Source: Planctomycetota bacterium
Lineage (GTDB): Bacteria > Planctomycetota > Planctomycetia > Gemmatales > Gemmataceae
DNA length: 64,000 bases
NCBI GenBank assembly: GCA_029777335.1
Contig: JAKOSN010000007.1
Coordinates: 1-64,000 of the forward strand
Direction: 5' to 3'
Part shown: positions 18,441 to 27,046 of the stretch, one piece after another
Position numbering within the stretch: position 1 is the stretch's first letter
How the letters are laid out: every line of letters begins with the position of its first letter
The notes under the pieces: generated by a model
The model's input: the letters and a program-made list of their open reading frames with translations, nothing else
Databases searched by the model: none
Told to the model about the DNA's origin: nothing
Program-made: the position numbers and the translations under genes

Positions 18441-19214
18441 TCACAGAGGCCCGCTGATCCCGCCGTCCTTGCGCACGCGCCAGAAATGCACCGCGATCAA
18501 TAACCCGACCGCGAGCGGAATGGCGACGCAGTGGAGAACGTAGAACCGGAGCAGCGTGTCCCCGCCGACCGAGCGACCCGCTAACAGCAGGAAGCGTGCA
18601 TCGGAGCCATTGTGGATGAGAGGAGTATCGCCAATCTTGAGGAAGGTGGACCCGGGCCCTTCGTGCCCCAGGAACGGGGTGGCGCGAGCCATGTTGCTGC
18701 CGACGGTGATGGCCCAGATGGCCAGCTGATCCCACGGCAAGAGATAGCCGGTGAAGCTCAGCAGCAAGGTTAACACCAGTAAGATGACGCCCACCCCCCA
18801 GTTAAACTCCCGAGGTGGCTTGTAACTGCCTGTGAGGAACACTCGATACATGTGCAGCCAGATGGTGATCACCATGGCGTGCGCACCCCAGCGATGAATT
18901 TCGCGGAGGACGCCAAGGGTTGCCACATCGCGCAGCGCCAGGATATCGTTATACGCGTGTTCCAGCGTGGGCCGATAGTAGAACATCAGCAGCACACCGG
19001 TCACCGTTTCGACCAGGAAGAGAAAAAAGGTGATCCCGCCCATGCACCAGGTATAGCTGAGGGCGATGCCGCTCTTGCGAATCGACACCGGGTGCAGATG
19101 GAGAAAGACGTTGGTGAGCATCACGACCACGCGATTACGCCGATCGCGCGGGGCCGGGTGGCGGAAGATGCTCTTCCAGACCTGCGAGTTCCGAATGAAA
19201 TCACCAACCGACAT
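18441..19214 (-). CDS. Cytochrome b6-like N-terminal half of cytochrome b
   Basis: 257 residues from the ATG at 19214, which has AAGGA upstream; an earlier in-frame start would add 30 unrelated residues. It has the four helices of cytochrome b6. Haem-b ligand pairs are His107 (IHRWGAH) and His121 (LHMYRVF) with His228 (VLHCVAI) and His243 (VHFWRVR). [16 protein letters not shown] matches the b6 Qo helix region, and the end, GGISGPL, is the normal b6 terminus. Cys57 ([10 protein letters not shown]) aligns with the b6 cysteine that binds haem c-n/c-i. The C-terminal helices are in the separate downstream gene, so the protein is split as in b6f and not fused as in bc1. It should oxidise menaquinol or another quinol in the inner membrane. 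Confidence 0.92.
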   Translation of the reverse strand: MSVGDFIRNSQVWKSIFRHPAPRDRRNRVVVMLTNVFLHLHPVSIRKSGIALSYTWCMGGITFFLFLVETVTGVLLMFYYRPTLEHAYNDILALRDVATLGVLREIHRWGAHAMVITIWLHMYRVFLTGSYKPPREFNWGVGVILLVLTLLLSFTGYLLPWDQLAIWAITVGSNMARATPFLGHEGPGSTFLKIGDTPLIHNGSDARFLLLAGRSVGGDTLLRFYVLHCVAIPLAVGLLIAVHFWRVRKDGGISGPL

Positions 19215-19319
19215 GTGGAGGAGTTCCTTATCTGGAGGTCGAGGCAGGGCCGGGGCAAGAACCCTTCCGGGAGCACCCCGAAAGGGTTGGGGCCTCGGCC
19301 GCACCTTGGTGAGCAGAGA

Positions 19320-19931
19320 TCAGACCTTGATAAACGAATCCGGATTGGTCCACTCGCCGCGTTCCTGCTGGAACTTCATGCTCTTATCGACGACGATCTG
19401 GCCATCCTCGCCAACGCGAATCCCCCATCGTTCGAGCGGACGGGGAGCGGGACCTTCAAAGTTAATGCCGGTGATGTAGAACCCGCTGCCGTGACAGGGA
19501 CACTTGAATTTCCCCTCACGTTCCAGCCAGTTGGGCGTACAGCCCAGATGGGTGCAGGTTGTGCTCAAGGCGTAGATGATCCCATGGAGGCGAACGATCC
19601 AGGTGTTCATGTCCTTGTAGCGTTCGACCACCTTGCCTTCTTCATAGTTATCGGGGAAGCCGGCCTTGAATTTGGAAGGCGGCTCCGAGAGCACATTCGG
19701 AATCATGAAGCGTAACGTACCCAGCACCGACGCCGTCGCCGCCAGGACAAAGGCACTCCAGGCGAGGGTGACGGAATCGATGAATTTGAACAGGAAGAAG
19801 CGGCGCGATTCCCCTCCGGCGGGCGCGGCCTTCGCCGGTACCGCAGGTTTGGCAGGAGCCGGGGCAGCCGCGGCAGCGGGAGGGGTTCGTTCCGTTCCAC
19901 CATCAGGTTGATTAGGAGTCGCGTCCGACAT
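19320..19931 (-). CDS. Rieske [2Fe-2S] protein
   Basis: 203 residues from the ATG at 19931, with an AG-rich ribosome site. The cytoplasmic N-terminus is rich in Ala and Pro (~20-40), followed by one membrane anchor (~52-75, VTLAWSAFVLAATASVLG). The cluster-binding motifs are CTHLGC and CPCHGSGF, which give the two Cys and two His ligands plus the disulfide pair. ERWGIRVGEDGQIVVDKS follows as in other Rieske folds. It is the first gene of the operon; a 105-nt gap with a hairpin (about 19,272-19,302) lies before cytochrome b. It transfers electrons from quinol at the Qo site to the octahaem cytochrome. Confidence 0.95.
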   Translation of the reverse strand: MSDATPNQPDGGTERTPPAAAAAPAPAKPAVPAKAAPAGGESRRFFLFKFIDSVTLAWSAFVLAATASVLGTLRFMIPNVLSEPPSKFKAGFPDNYEEGKVVERYKDMNTWIVRLHGIIYALSTTCTHLGCTPNWLEREGKFKCPCHGSGFYITGINFEGPAPRPLERWGIRVGEDGQIVVDKSMKFQQERGEWTNPDSFIKV

Positions 19932-20255
19932 GATCAGCTCTTCGCTCCTCTTCTGCGAGTATGGGGTTGGTGGGAATGCACGTGCCGACACCCCACGGGT
20001 TGTTGTACTTGTGGCGCTTGAGCCGTCAACTCTTTTCGCCCCGAAGCCGGGCACTCCGCAGCGAGCGCTCGCCACCCGGGACGGACCGCCTTCCACTCGC
20101 ACTCCCTGGATCTAGCAAAGGGAGTGCCAACGGTCGGGGATCTCCCGCATCAACGCATCTTCCGCCTGCAACTCCCGTGCTGTTCGCCAAAGAGACACGG
20201 GCGAGGCTCCGGGGCGCTCCTCCTCGTTTTCCAGAAAGTGGTAATCAGCGGCAGG
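19932..20255. other. Intergenic region upstream of the respiratory operon
   Basis: About 324 bp between the mtnA stop and the Rieske start, both on the minus strand. It contains the candidate promoter listed separately; I see no gene or RNA in the rest. Confidence 0.5.
20002..20029 (-). promoter_or_regulatory. Candidate sigma-70-type promoter of the Rieske/cytochrome operon
   Basis: On the minus strand, TTGACG (20024-20029) and TACAAC (20002-20007) are separated by 16 nt. Transcription would begin roughly 60-65 nt before the Rieske ATG. Seen by eye; no start-site data. Confidence 0.4.
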
Positions 20256-21302
20256 CTATGTCGCAGAAGTGAGAACCGAGCGAATGGTCCGCGTTTCGAC
20301 CGGAGTGATCACTCCCTTCTCGGTGATCAGCGCGGTGATCAACTCATGCGGGGTGACATCAAAGGCGGGGTTGTAGACGGGCACATTGTCCGGAACCGTC
20401 TGGCGGCCAAACCCATGCGTCACTTCGCCTGGATCGCGTTGCTCGATCGGGATCCCAGCGCCGGTCGGCAGGGAGAGATCAAAGGTGCTGGACGGGGCGG
20501 CCACATAGAACGGGATGCCGTGCGCCCGCGCCAGGATTGCCACCCCGTAGGTGCCAATCTTGTTGGCAGTATCTCCGTTTGCAGCGATGCGATCGGCCCC
20601 GACCACGATGCGCTGAATCCGCCCTTCCTTCATCACCTGGGCCGCCATGTTATCGCAAATGACGGTGACCGGAATGCCGCGTTGCTGTAACTCCCACGCC
20701 GTCAGGCGTGCTCCTTGCAACAACGGCCGGGTCTCGTCGGCGAAAACGTGTAGCTCCTTACCCTGTTCCTGTGCCGTGAAAAGGACTGCCAGTGCTGTCC
20801 CGTAGTCGGCGGTTGCCAGCCCTCCCGCATTGCAGTGCGTCAATACGCCATCGCCGCTCTCGATCAGGGTCGCCCCAGCCTTGCCAATGGCGCGGCACAT
20901 GCGCCGATCCTCGTCCTCGATCACCAGGGCTTCCCGAAGCAGCCGCTCGTGAATGGCCTGGGGGGAGAGCGCGACGCGTACCTCCTCGAAGGTCCGTTCC
21001 ATGCGCTCCAGGGCCCAGAAGAGATTGACCGCGGTCGGGCGGCTGGTGCGCAGATAGGCGCACACCTCCCGGAGGCGAGCGGCATCCCCGGGGTGGGTCT
21101 GCATGCCAACGACCACTCCCATCGCCGCAGCCACGCCGATGGCCGGCGCGCCGCGCACGCGCAGCACCCGAATCGCTTCCCACACCTCTTCCACGGTGCG
21201 GCACTCGCGATACTCCAGACGCGTGGGTAGCAGGGTTTGATCGATCAGCCGCACGAACCCCTGGCCATCCCCGACCCATTGCAGCGTGCGCGGACTGCTC
21301 AT
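20256..21302 (-). CDS. mtnA: S-methyl-5-thioribose-1-phosphate isomerase
   Basis: 348 residues, the usual length of the eIF2B-like MtnA family. It carries the family signatures LTHCNAGGLATADYGTA (catalytic Cys), VFADETRPLLQGARLT and GADRIAANGDTANKIGT (catalytic Asp in GADR), and ends as MtnA proteins do. The enzyme converts methylthioribose-1-phosphate to methylthioribulose-1-phosphate in the methionine salvage pathway, in the cytoplasm. Its ATG lies three bases after the stop of the hisN-like gene, so the two are co-transcribed. No other salvage gene is visible in this window. Assignment as MtnA rather than a ribose-1,5-bisphosphate isomerase rests on these motifs. Confidence 0.92.
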   Translation of the reverse strand: MSSPRTLQWVGDGQGFVRLIDQTLLPTRLEYRECRTVEEVWEAIRVLRVRGAPAIGVAAAMGVVVGMQTHPGDAARLREVCAYLRTSRPTAVNLFWALERMERTFEEVRVALSPQAIHERLLREALVIEDEDRRMCRAIGKAGATLIESGDGVLTHCNAGGLATADYGTALAVLFTAQEQGKELHVFADETRPLLQGARLTAWELQQRGIPVTVICDNMAAQVMKEGRIQRIVVGADRIAANGDTANKIGTYGVAILARAHGIPFYVAAPSSTFDLSLPTGAGIPIEQRDPGEVTHGFGRQTVPDNVPVYNPAFDVTPHELITALITEKGVITPVETRTIRSVLTSAT

Positions 21303-21305
21303 GAT

Positions 21306-22079
21306 TCAGGCCCCATTAAGGATCTGTAAGACCTGATCATGCAGGCGACCGTTGCTGGCGATCACATCGGGGCGCTGAATCGTGCGCCCGTTGTCCCAGT
21401 CAGTGAAGCGGCCGCCCGCCTCCTCGACGATCGGTTGGATGGCCGCCACGTCCCAGATATGAACCCCCCATTCTGCCATCACTTCCCCCGACCCCTGCGC
21501 CACCAGGCAGAAGCCATAGAAGTCGCTCATGGCGCGGGGACGATCGGCCAACGTGGTCAATTTCATGAACTGCTCAGCGCGCCCCGCCTTCACAAACCAC
21601 GCCACACTGGAATAGAAGACCATGGCCCGGTCGAGGGTCGCCACATCCGAGACACGAATGCGCCGTTCATTGCGATACGCGCCATTGCCACGCAGCGCGT
21701 GATAGGTTTGCCCCAGCGCCGGGGTGTCCGCCACGCCGAGGATCGTCTCTCCCTGGTATTCCAGCCCAACCAGCGTTCCCCACAGCGGGATATTACGCAC
21801 AAAACTACGCGTCCCGTCGATGGGGTCGATGATCCACCGATAGCCCGAGGTTCCCGGGTGATCGCCATACTCCTCGCCCAGAAAGCCGTCGTGTGGGAAC
21901 GCCGTCTGGAGGGTGGTTCGCAGCAGTTGCTCTGCCTCGCGATCAGCCCGTGTGACAGGACTTTGATCAGACTTCCACTCGATCTCCAGCCCCGTGTCGA
22001 AGTAGTTCAGGGCAAGCTGCCCCGCCTTGCGCGTCGCCTCAACGGCGGCATCGTAACGGGCTTTCCATTCGGGATTCAC
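21306..22079 (-). CDS. hisN: Inositol-monophosphatase-family phosphatase, HisN-type histidinol phosphatase
   Basis: 257 residues. The start is a GTG at 22079 with GAGGAG 5 nt upstream; longer in-frame starts lack a ribosome site and would run into the next gene. Motifs of the Mg-dependent IMPase fold: GEEYG (metal-binding Glu), WIIDPIDGTRSF (DPxDGT) and the C-terminal WDVAAIQPIVEEAGG. The run RSFVRNIPLWGTLVGL resembles the HisN subfamily, which removes phosphate from histidinol phosphate in histidine synthesis. A general inositol or sugar phosphatase remains possible because no other his gene is close. It is in an operon with mtnA. Confidence 0.8.
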   Translation of the reverse strand: MNPEWKARYDAAVEATRKAGQLALNYFDTGLEIEWKSDQSPVTRADREAEQLLRTTLQTAFPHDGFLGEEYGDHPGTSGYRWIIDPIDGTRSFVRNIPLWGTLVGLEYQGETILGVADTPALGQTYHALRGNGAYRNERRIRVSDVATLDRAMVFYSSVAWFVKAGRAEQFMKLTTLADRPRAMSDFYGFCLVAQGSGEVMAEWGVHIWDVAAIQPIVEEAGGRFTDWDNGRTIQRPDVIASNGRLHDQVLQILNGA

Positions 22080-22144
22080 GGTGTCTCCTCGAGGCAGAAT
22101 CCAGGGGTGCGAGTGGCGCGTCTCGCCCAGGGGGGAAAGCAACG

Positions 22145-22170
22145 GGGTGAGGCCACCAGGCACCTCACCC
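22145..22170 (-). terminator. Hairpin after the YVTN/dihaem gene
   Basis: GGGTGAGG / CCTCACCC with a 10-nt loop, 28 nt past the stop at 22198. Short stem and no U-tract; terminator role inferred from position. Confidence 0.35.
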
Positions 22171-22197
22171 GCTGCCATGCCGCTCTCAATGCGTGAG

Positions 22198-24075
22198 TTA
22201 CTCTTTCTTCCCCTCGTAGCGATATTTGACGGTGTTCTCCGTCCGCGCAGGGGGCATCTCGTACGGGAGCGCCTTGAGAAAATCAACGAGATCGTCGATC
22301 TCGTTTGCCTTCAAATGGCTCGTTTTCCCGTGCTTATCTTCCTTGTTACAGGTGGTGAGCACCTCGTGGAGCGTCTTCGCCTTGCCATGGTGGAGATAGG
22401 GGGCGGTGCGATAAACCCCGAGCAAGGTGGGTGTATCGTACTTCGGCCCGTTCTTCTCGCCGGGGTCGTCCTGTCCGGTGCCCACATCATGCACGTTAAA
22501 CGGTTTTTTCAGGCGACTATCGGTGTAGTAGGGGCCACTGTGGCAGGTGGCACACCCAACCTCCTTGCTAAAAAAGAGTTTCTTTCCGCGTTCCGCCGAG
22601 GGCGACAACTTCCCAGGCGCGGGGTTGTGCGGCGAGAGGGTGAACTCAAAGGAGTTGGTGTAGACCGCCAACGCGTCAAGATCGGCCGATTTCCCGCTGA
22701 GCACCTCGTCGAGTTCGGTGGGCCTGAACGGCACCTTGGGGGTGATGCGTCCGCTGTACAGGCCGCGCCCCATCATCAACTTGCTGCGGATGGTGTACTC
22801 GAAATCCTGCACCTCATCGCGATCGGCGGACCAGTGCAAGGGGTGCGTGTGGGCCAGCCCCATTAACGATGGCGTTTTCCGCAGTCCTTCAGGGTTCTTC
22901 CAGATGCGGCCATCGGTCAGACCGTCGGGATGGCAGGAAGCACAGGCGACCCACCTGGGAAAACTCATCGGCGGACGGGCCGAGGCGAAGAGAATCTTGC
23001 CCCGCACCCATTCCGGCGACTTGGGCGGATCGCACACCTTGATCGTCCCCAACGAACGCAGATCGGCGTCGAGCACGCTCACGGTGAAATCAAGGGTATT
23101 GGAGACATAAACCGTCTTGCCATCCGGGCTGACACGCACGGCACGCGGATTCTTCCCCACCACCCGCGCCCCGCCGATCCGATCGATCTCCTTGTAATCG
23201 TCGTCGATGACCGCTGACACATTCATGTCATCGGTGCCGGCATAAAGGGTATAGATCCGTTTGCCATCGGGCGAAAGCGCGGCCTCCCAGGCATTGGTGA
23301 CAACATACACGCCGTTGTAGGTATCCATGCCAAAGGAGGTGCGGCGCGAGGACGAGCTATTGGCGGGCACCAGGTCGTAGATGGTCAGCTGCGGAAAGAT
23401 CGATCCGCGGCCATCGATGACCTCGGTCTTGGAGCGAACATGCGAAAGATATGCCTTGGGACGGCGTGGATGAATCACCACATTGCGACACAGATTGTCC
23501 GTGGGCTGCCCCTTCCAGGTATCGACCACCTTGCCGGTGTTGCACTCCACGGCATGCATACAGGCGGTGTAAAACTCGGTCACGTAGAGACGTTTCTCGT
23601 CGGGGCTGAGAGCGATGCCGCGCAGGAAGGAGCCCGCCTTGATCTCGCGCACCACCGAGCGCTTGTCCACATCGATCTCGGCAACCGTGCCCGGATAATC
23701 GTGCGTCACCCAGGCGCGTTTGCCCTCCTTGTCGGCGACGATGCCATAAGGCTCATCGGAGACCTTTAATGTATGAATAACCTTGCCGGCCTCGGTATCA
23801 ACCCAGACCACAAGATCGTCGCGATAGACGGTGACGAGTGCGAGCGGCCCCTTGCCAATCCAGGTGACCCCCTCGGGCTTGTCGCCGACCTTGATTTCGC
23901 GCAGCGCCTTGCGGGTGATGGTATCGACGACGGTGACGGTGCCGTTATCGGCGTTCGCCACCAGCAATCGCGAGCCATCCGGCGAGAGGTCCATCAAACT
24001 ATTGGACGAACCGGCCTGAACGCGCGCGTTCAGCACCAGGATCAGCAACCCACCGACAAAAGTGCGCCAGGACAT
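22198..24075 (-). CDS. Exported YVTN-type beta-propeller fused to a dihaem cytochrome c
   Basis: 625 residues with a signal peptide (TFVGGLLILVLNARVQA). Residues ~25-345 form a seven-bladed YVTN-like propeller (LLVANADNGTVTVVDTITRK, KTVYVSNTLDFTVSVLDADL). The C-terminal ~270 residues are a cytochrome c peroxidase/MauG-like dihaem region with CASCH (378-382) and CATCH (508-512). Candidate distal ligands include a Met pair in KLMMGRG. The propeller-cytochrome combination is common in planctomycetes and suggests a periplasmic redox enzyme, perhaps oxidising a substrate held by the propeller; the substrate is unknown. It lies between the ALDH gene and hisN, all in the same direction. Confidence 0.85.
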   Translation of the reverse strand: MSWRTFVGGLLILVLNARVQAGSSNSLMDLSPDGSRLLVANADNGTVTVVDTITRKALREIKVGDKPEGVTWIGKGPLALVTVYRDDLVVWVDTEAGKVIHTLKVSDEPYGIVADKEGKRAWVTHDYPGTVAEIDVDKRSVVREIKAGSFLRGIALSPDEKRLYVTEFYTACMHAVECNTGKVVDTWKGQPTDNLCRNVVIHPRRPKAYLSHVRSKTEVIDGRGSIFPQLTIYDLVPANSSSSRRTSFGMDTYNGVYVVTNAWEAALSPDGKRIYTLYAGTDDMNVSAVIDDDYKEIDRIGGARVVGKNPRAVRVSPDGKTVYVSNTLDFTVSVLDADLRSLGTIKVCDPPKSPEWVRGKILFASARPPMSFPRWVACASCHPDGLTDGRIWKNPEGLRKTPSLMGLAHTHPLHWSADRDEVQDFEYTIRSKLMMGRGLYSGRITPKVPFRPTELDEVLSGKSADLDALAVYTNSFEFTLSPHNPAPGKLSPSAERGKKLFFSKEVGCATCHSGPYYTDSRLKKPFNVHDVGTGQDDPGEKNGPKYDTPTLLGVYRTAPYLHHGKAKTLHEVLTTCNKEDKHGKTSHLKANEIDDLVDFLKALPYEMPPARTENTVKYRYEGKKE

Positions 24076-24109
24076 GCTCCCCCCCTTCCTCAGTCCCCCA
24101 CTCCGGGAG

Positions 24110-24136
24110 CGCCTGAAAGGGAAACTCCTTCAGGCG
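24110..24136 (-). terminator. Hairpin after the aldehyde dehydrogenase gene
   Basis: CGCCTGAA / TTCAGGCG with an 11-nt loop, extendable by GGGA/TCCC with a mismatch. It lies 22 nt past the stop at 24159; no U-tract. Confidence 0.45.
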
Positions 24137-24158
24137 TCCCAGAGGTAGTCGTGTCTGC

Positions 24159-25646
24159 TCAGTCCAGGTTCACGTAGACCGTCTTGACCTCGGTGTACAT
24201 CTCCAGAGCGTACTCGCCGAGTTCGCGTCCGATCCCGCTCATCTTGAAACCACCAAACGGAGCGGCGGCATCGAAAACATCGTAGCAATTGATCCACACC
24301 GTGCCGGCGCGCAGCCCGTTGGCGAGGGTGTACGCCTTCTTGATGTCGCGCGTCCAGACGGCCGCGGCCAGACCGTAGAACGTCTGATTGCCGCGTTTTA
24401 CCACTTCCTGGACGTCCTTGAACCGAAGGATGTTCATGACCGGGCCAAAGATCTCCTCGCGCGCGATCTTCATGTCATCGGTGACATTGGTGAAGACTGT
24501 GGGCTCGATGAAGTAGCCCCGGGTGCCGATGCGCTGTCCGCCGGTGAGGAGATTGGCGCCATCCTTGCGACCCGCCTCGATGTAGCTGAGGATGCGGTCG
24601 CACTGTTCCTGCGACACCTGCGGGCCCTGGGTGGTGGTCAGATCAAACGGGTCGCCCACCTTCTGGTTCTTCGCCTTCTTGACGAGCCGCTCGACAAACT
24701 CCTCGTGAATCTTCTCCTCGACAAAGAGGCGACTCCCTGCACAGCAGCACTGGCCCTGATTGAAGAAGAGGCCAAAGTATGCCCCCTCAACAGCGGCATC
24801 GAGATCGGCATCGGCGAAGACCACGTTGGGGCTCTTGCCACCGAGTTCCAGGCTGACGCGCTTGAGGTTACTTCGAGCCGCGGCTTCCATGATGATCTGG
24901 CCGGTGGTGTGTTCGCCGGTGAACGCCACCTTGTCCACGTCCATGTGGCTGGAAAGCGCCGCTCCGGCGGTCGGACCGTAGCCGGGAACGACATTGATCA
25001 CCCCATCGGGGAACCCTGCTTCCTGCGCCAGCTGGGCGACGCGCAGAGCGGTCAACGGTGTCTGCTCGGCGGGCTTGAGAACGAGCGTGTTCCCGCAAGC
25101 CAGAGCCGGCCCCCACTTCCACGCCTGCATCAACAGCGGAAAGTTCCAGGGAATAATTTGCCCCACCACGCCGACGGGCTCATGGCGCGTGTAGCAGAAG
25201 TACTGTCCCTCGACGGGGATGGTCTTGCCGTGAATCTTGTCGGCCCAGCCGGCGTAGTAGCGATAGCACTTGATGGTGAGGGGCAAATCGGCGGCCAGGG
25301 CATCGCGATACGGTTTGCCGTTGTCCAGCGTTTCCAGAGCGGCCAGCTCCTCCTGGTTGCGTTCAATCAGGTCGGCGAGGCGGTTCAACAACCGTCCACG
25401 CTCCGAGGCATTCATCCTGCGCCAGGGGCCTTCTTCAAAAGCCTTGCGTGCTGCCTTGACGGCCAGGTCAATGTCAGCCTTGTCTCCCTCGGCCACCTGG
25501 CAGATCACCTCGCCGGTGGCGGGATTCACAGTGGGAAAGGTCTTGCCAGAGACACTGTCGAGCCATTTTCCGCCGATCAAGAGCGGCTGATCCTTCACCT
25601 GCGGCGGCTTGATCGCCTGGCTTTTCTCGCGCACTGCAGTGGACAT
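24159..25646 (-). CDS. NAD(P)-dependent aldehyde dehydrogenase, ALDH1/2-like
   Basis: 495 residues from an ATG behind a strong GGAGGAAA site; an upstream start is rejected. The sequence follows animal ALDH2/ALDH1 closely ([65 protein letters not shown]). The catalytic Cys is C301 (middle of CCC), the general base Glu268 in LELGG, and PWNFP supplies Asn167-type oxyanion contact. Oddity: the nucleotide-binding segment normally GSTxxG reads FTGEHTTG, so Ser is replaced by Glu at residue 245. The cytoplasmic enzyme oxidises aldehydes to acids; substrate cannot be told. Betaine aldehyde is possible given choline uptake genes elsewhere in the window, but they are 13 kb away. Confidence 0.9.
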   Translation of the reverse strand: MSTAVREKSQAIKPPQVKDQPLLIGGKWLDSVSGKTFPTVNPATGEVICQVAEGDKADIDLAVKAARKAFEEGPWRRMNASERGRLLNRLADLIERNQEELAALETLDNGKPYRDALAADLPLTIKCYRYYAGWADKIHGKTIPVEGQYFCYTRHEPVGVVGQIIPWNFPLLMQAWKWGPALACGNTLVLKPAEQTPLTALRVAQLAQEAGFPDGVINVVPGYGPTAGAALSSHMDVDKVAFTGEHTTGQIIMEAAARSNLKRVSLELGGKSPNVVFADADLDAAVEGAYFGLFFNQGQCCCAGSRLFVEEKIHEEFVERLVKKAKNQKVGDPFDLTTTQGPQVSQEQCDRILSYIEAGRKDGANLLTGGQRIGTRGYFIEPTVFTNVTDDMKIAREEIFGPVMNILRFKDVQEVVKRGNQTFYGLAAAVWTRDIKKAYTLANGLRAGTVWINCYDVFDAAAPFGGFKMSGIGRELGEYALEMYTEVKTVYVNLD

Positions 25647-25755
25647 GGCGTTTCCTCCTCCGGGAGAGTTCAGGGGACGACAGGGGCATCCTATCAATCG
25701 CGGAGGCGATTCGCCATCTTTTCAAAGCGAGAGGCGCACGCAACGGCGAGGGAGG

Positions 25756-26967
25756 CTATTCAAGGCCAACGAGGTGGCGTAATCGATGAAGCCCGTGAGC
25801 AAGAGCACTGCGACGACCGAGCACCACTTCCGCCTGGCCGGTCATCCCGAAACGTAACTCGACCTTCTGGTGCTCTCCCCCCAGCTCCTGCCGATCCAGC
25901 TCAACCCGTACCCGTGCGGTGGCGGGGTCAGATCCCTCCGTAGAAGGAGCAATCACCTCCTTGATAGTTCCAGTCAGAACTCCGTGGATTGCAGGATCCA
26001 GGCCTTCCAGACGAATTTGCACTGGATACCCTTTGAGAGGTGGGAGATTTCGGGTCGGCAGGGACATCTCAAAGCAGTGCTCTGCCTGTTCCGCGAGGAG
26101 AATGACGGGTCTGCCGGTCTCCGGGACGGCGCCTGGCTGAACACGGCATTGTACAACGACCCCCGCAAGGGGAGCGCGCTGGGCCTGCAGGGCAGACTGG
26201 AGCCGCAGTTCCATCGGGAGCAGGCGGGTGCGGAGATTGGTCAGAGATGCCTCGTCGTCACGCAGTTGCTGTTCCAGGCGCGCGGACCGTCGCTCATGAT
26301 CCTGACGACGCTGGGCAAGTTCGTTCCGTGTGGTTTCGAGTTCACTGCGATTGACCGGCGTCTCCGCCAGAGCAAGCGCCTGGCGCGCCTGAGCCAGTTT
26401 CTGCCGAGCCTTTTCCAGCTTCTCGCGCGATTCGGCCCCGACCGCAGCGAGTTTTTCACTGCGCTCCGCATCCTGCTGGGCACTTTCCAGCTGGGTTTTT
26501 CTCAGGCGGATCTCACGCTGCCGCTGCTCCTCGCGTTGTTTCACATCCTGCTCTGCCTGTCTCAGATCGTTCTCGGCGTTTTTCAGGGCGATCTGGAAGT
26601 CCGCCTCGGCATCCGCTCGCCGGCTGAGCCGGGTGGCGAGTTGCTCCTTCCCCTGGCGGATTCGTTGCTCCTGGGTCTCGACCTCGGCCTTCAGGGCGGT
26701 CAGATCGAACAGAAACAGGAGTTCACCCTTTTGCACCGTTTGACCTTCCCCACGGAGGATCTGGAGAACGCGCACATTGGCAAGAGATTCCGGAATGACA
26801 ATCGGAGCGACGGTCGCGCGTGGTTGGAGTGTCCCCGGAGCGCGCACCACAAGGGGCACTGAGGTAAGGCTGGCTCCCAGAAGGGTAAGCACCAGGGCGA
26901 GCGGGCCGAGCCAGAGCAGAACAATTCGCACGGGAAATGCGTGGCTCGCGAGGGAAGAAAGCGACAT
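25756..26967 (-). CDS. HlyD/RND-type periplasmic adaptor (membrane fusion) protein
   Basis: 403 residues. One N-terminal membrane helix (~13-38, RIVLLWLGPLALVLTLLGA), then a half-lipoyl segment (VVRAPGTLQPRATVAPIV), a long coiled-coil hairpin (~85-240, rich in Gln/Arg/Glu), the second half-lipoyl segment (APLAGVVVQCRVQPGAVPE) and a beta-barrel. This is the standard order for adaptors of type I secretion or efflux. No ABC transporter, RND pump or outer-membrane channel gene is adjacent, so its partner must lie elsewhere. It is directly downstream of two exported proteins with unusual tails (27047-30227), a possible but untested link. Confidence 0.82.
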   Translation of the reverse strand: MSLSSLASHAFPVRIVLLWLGPLALVLTLLGASLTSVPLVVRAPGTLQPRATVAPIVIPESLANVRVLQILRGEGQTVQKGELLFLFDLTALKAEVETQEQRIRQGKEQLATRLSRRADAEADFQIALKNAENDLRQAEQDVKQREEQRQREIRLRKTQLESAQQDAERSEKLAAVGAESREKLEKARQKLAQARQALALAETPVNRSELETTRNELAQRRQDHERRSARLEQQLRDDEASLTNLRTRLLPMELRLQSALQAQRAPLAGVVVQCRVQPGAVPETGRPVILLAEQAEHCFEMSLPTRNLPPLKGYPVQIRLEGLDPAIHGVLTGTIKEVIAPSTEGSDPATARVRVELDRQELGGEHQKVELRFGMTGQAEVVLGRRSALAHGLHRLRHLVGLE

Positions 26968-27007
26968 CAGGGCACCCTGACAACGGAACGGCGAGCGATG
27001 AGGGCGG

Positions 27008-27045
27008 CCCTGATCGGCCCGTGGGCGAAAGCGGGCCGATCAGGG
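27008..27045 (-). terminator. Perfect 14-bp hairpin at the end of the L-E-Q-L-E-E-R protein gene
   Basis: CCCTGATCGGCCCG / CGGGCCGATCAGGG with a 10-nt loop; it begins one base after the stop codon at 27047. No U-tract. Confidence 0.6.
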
Positions 27046-27046
27046 T

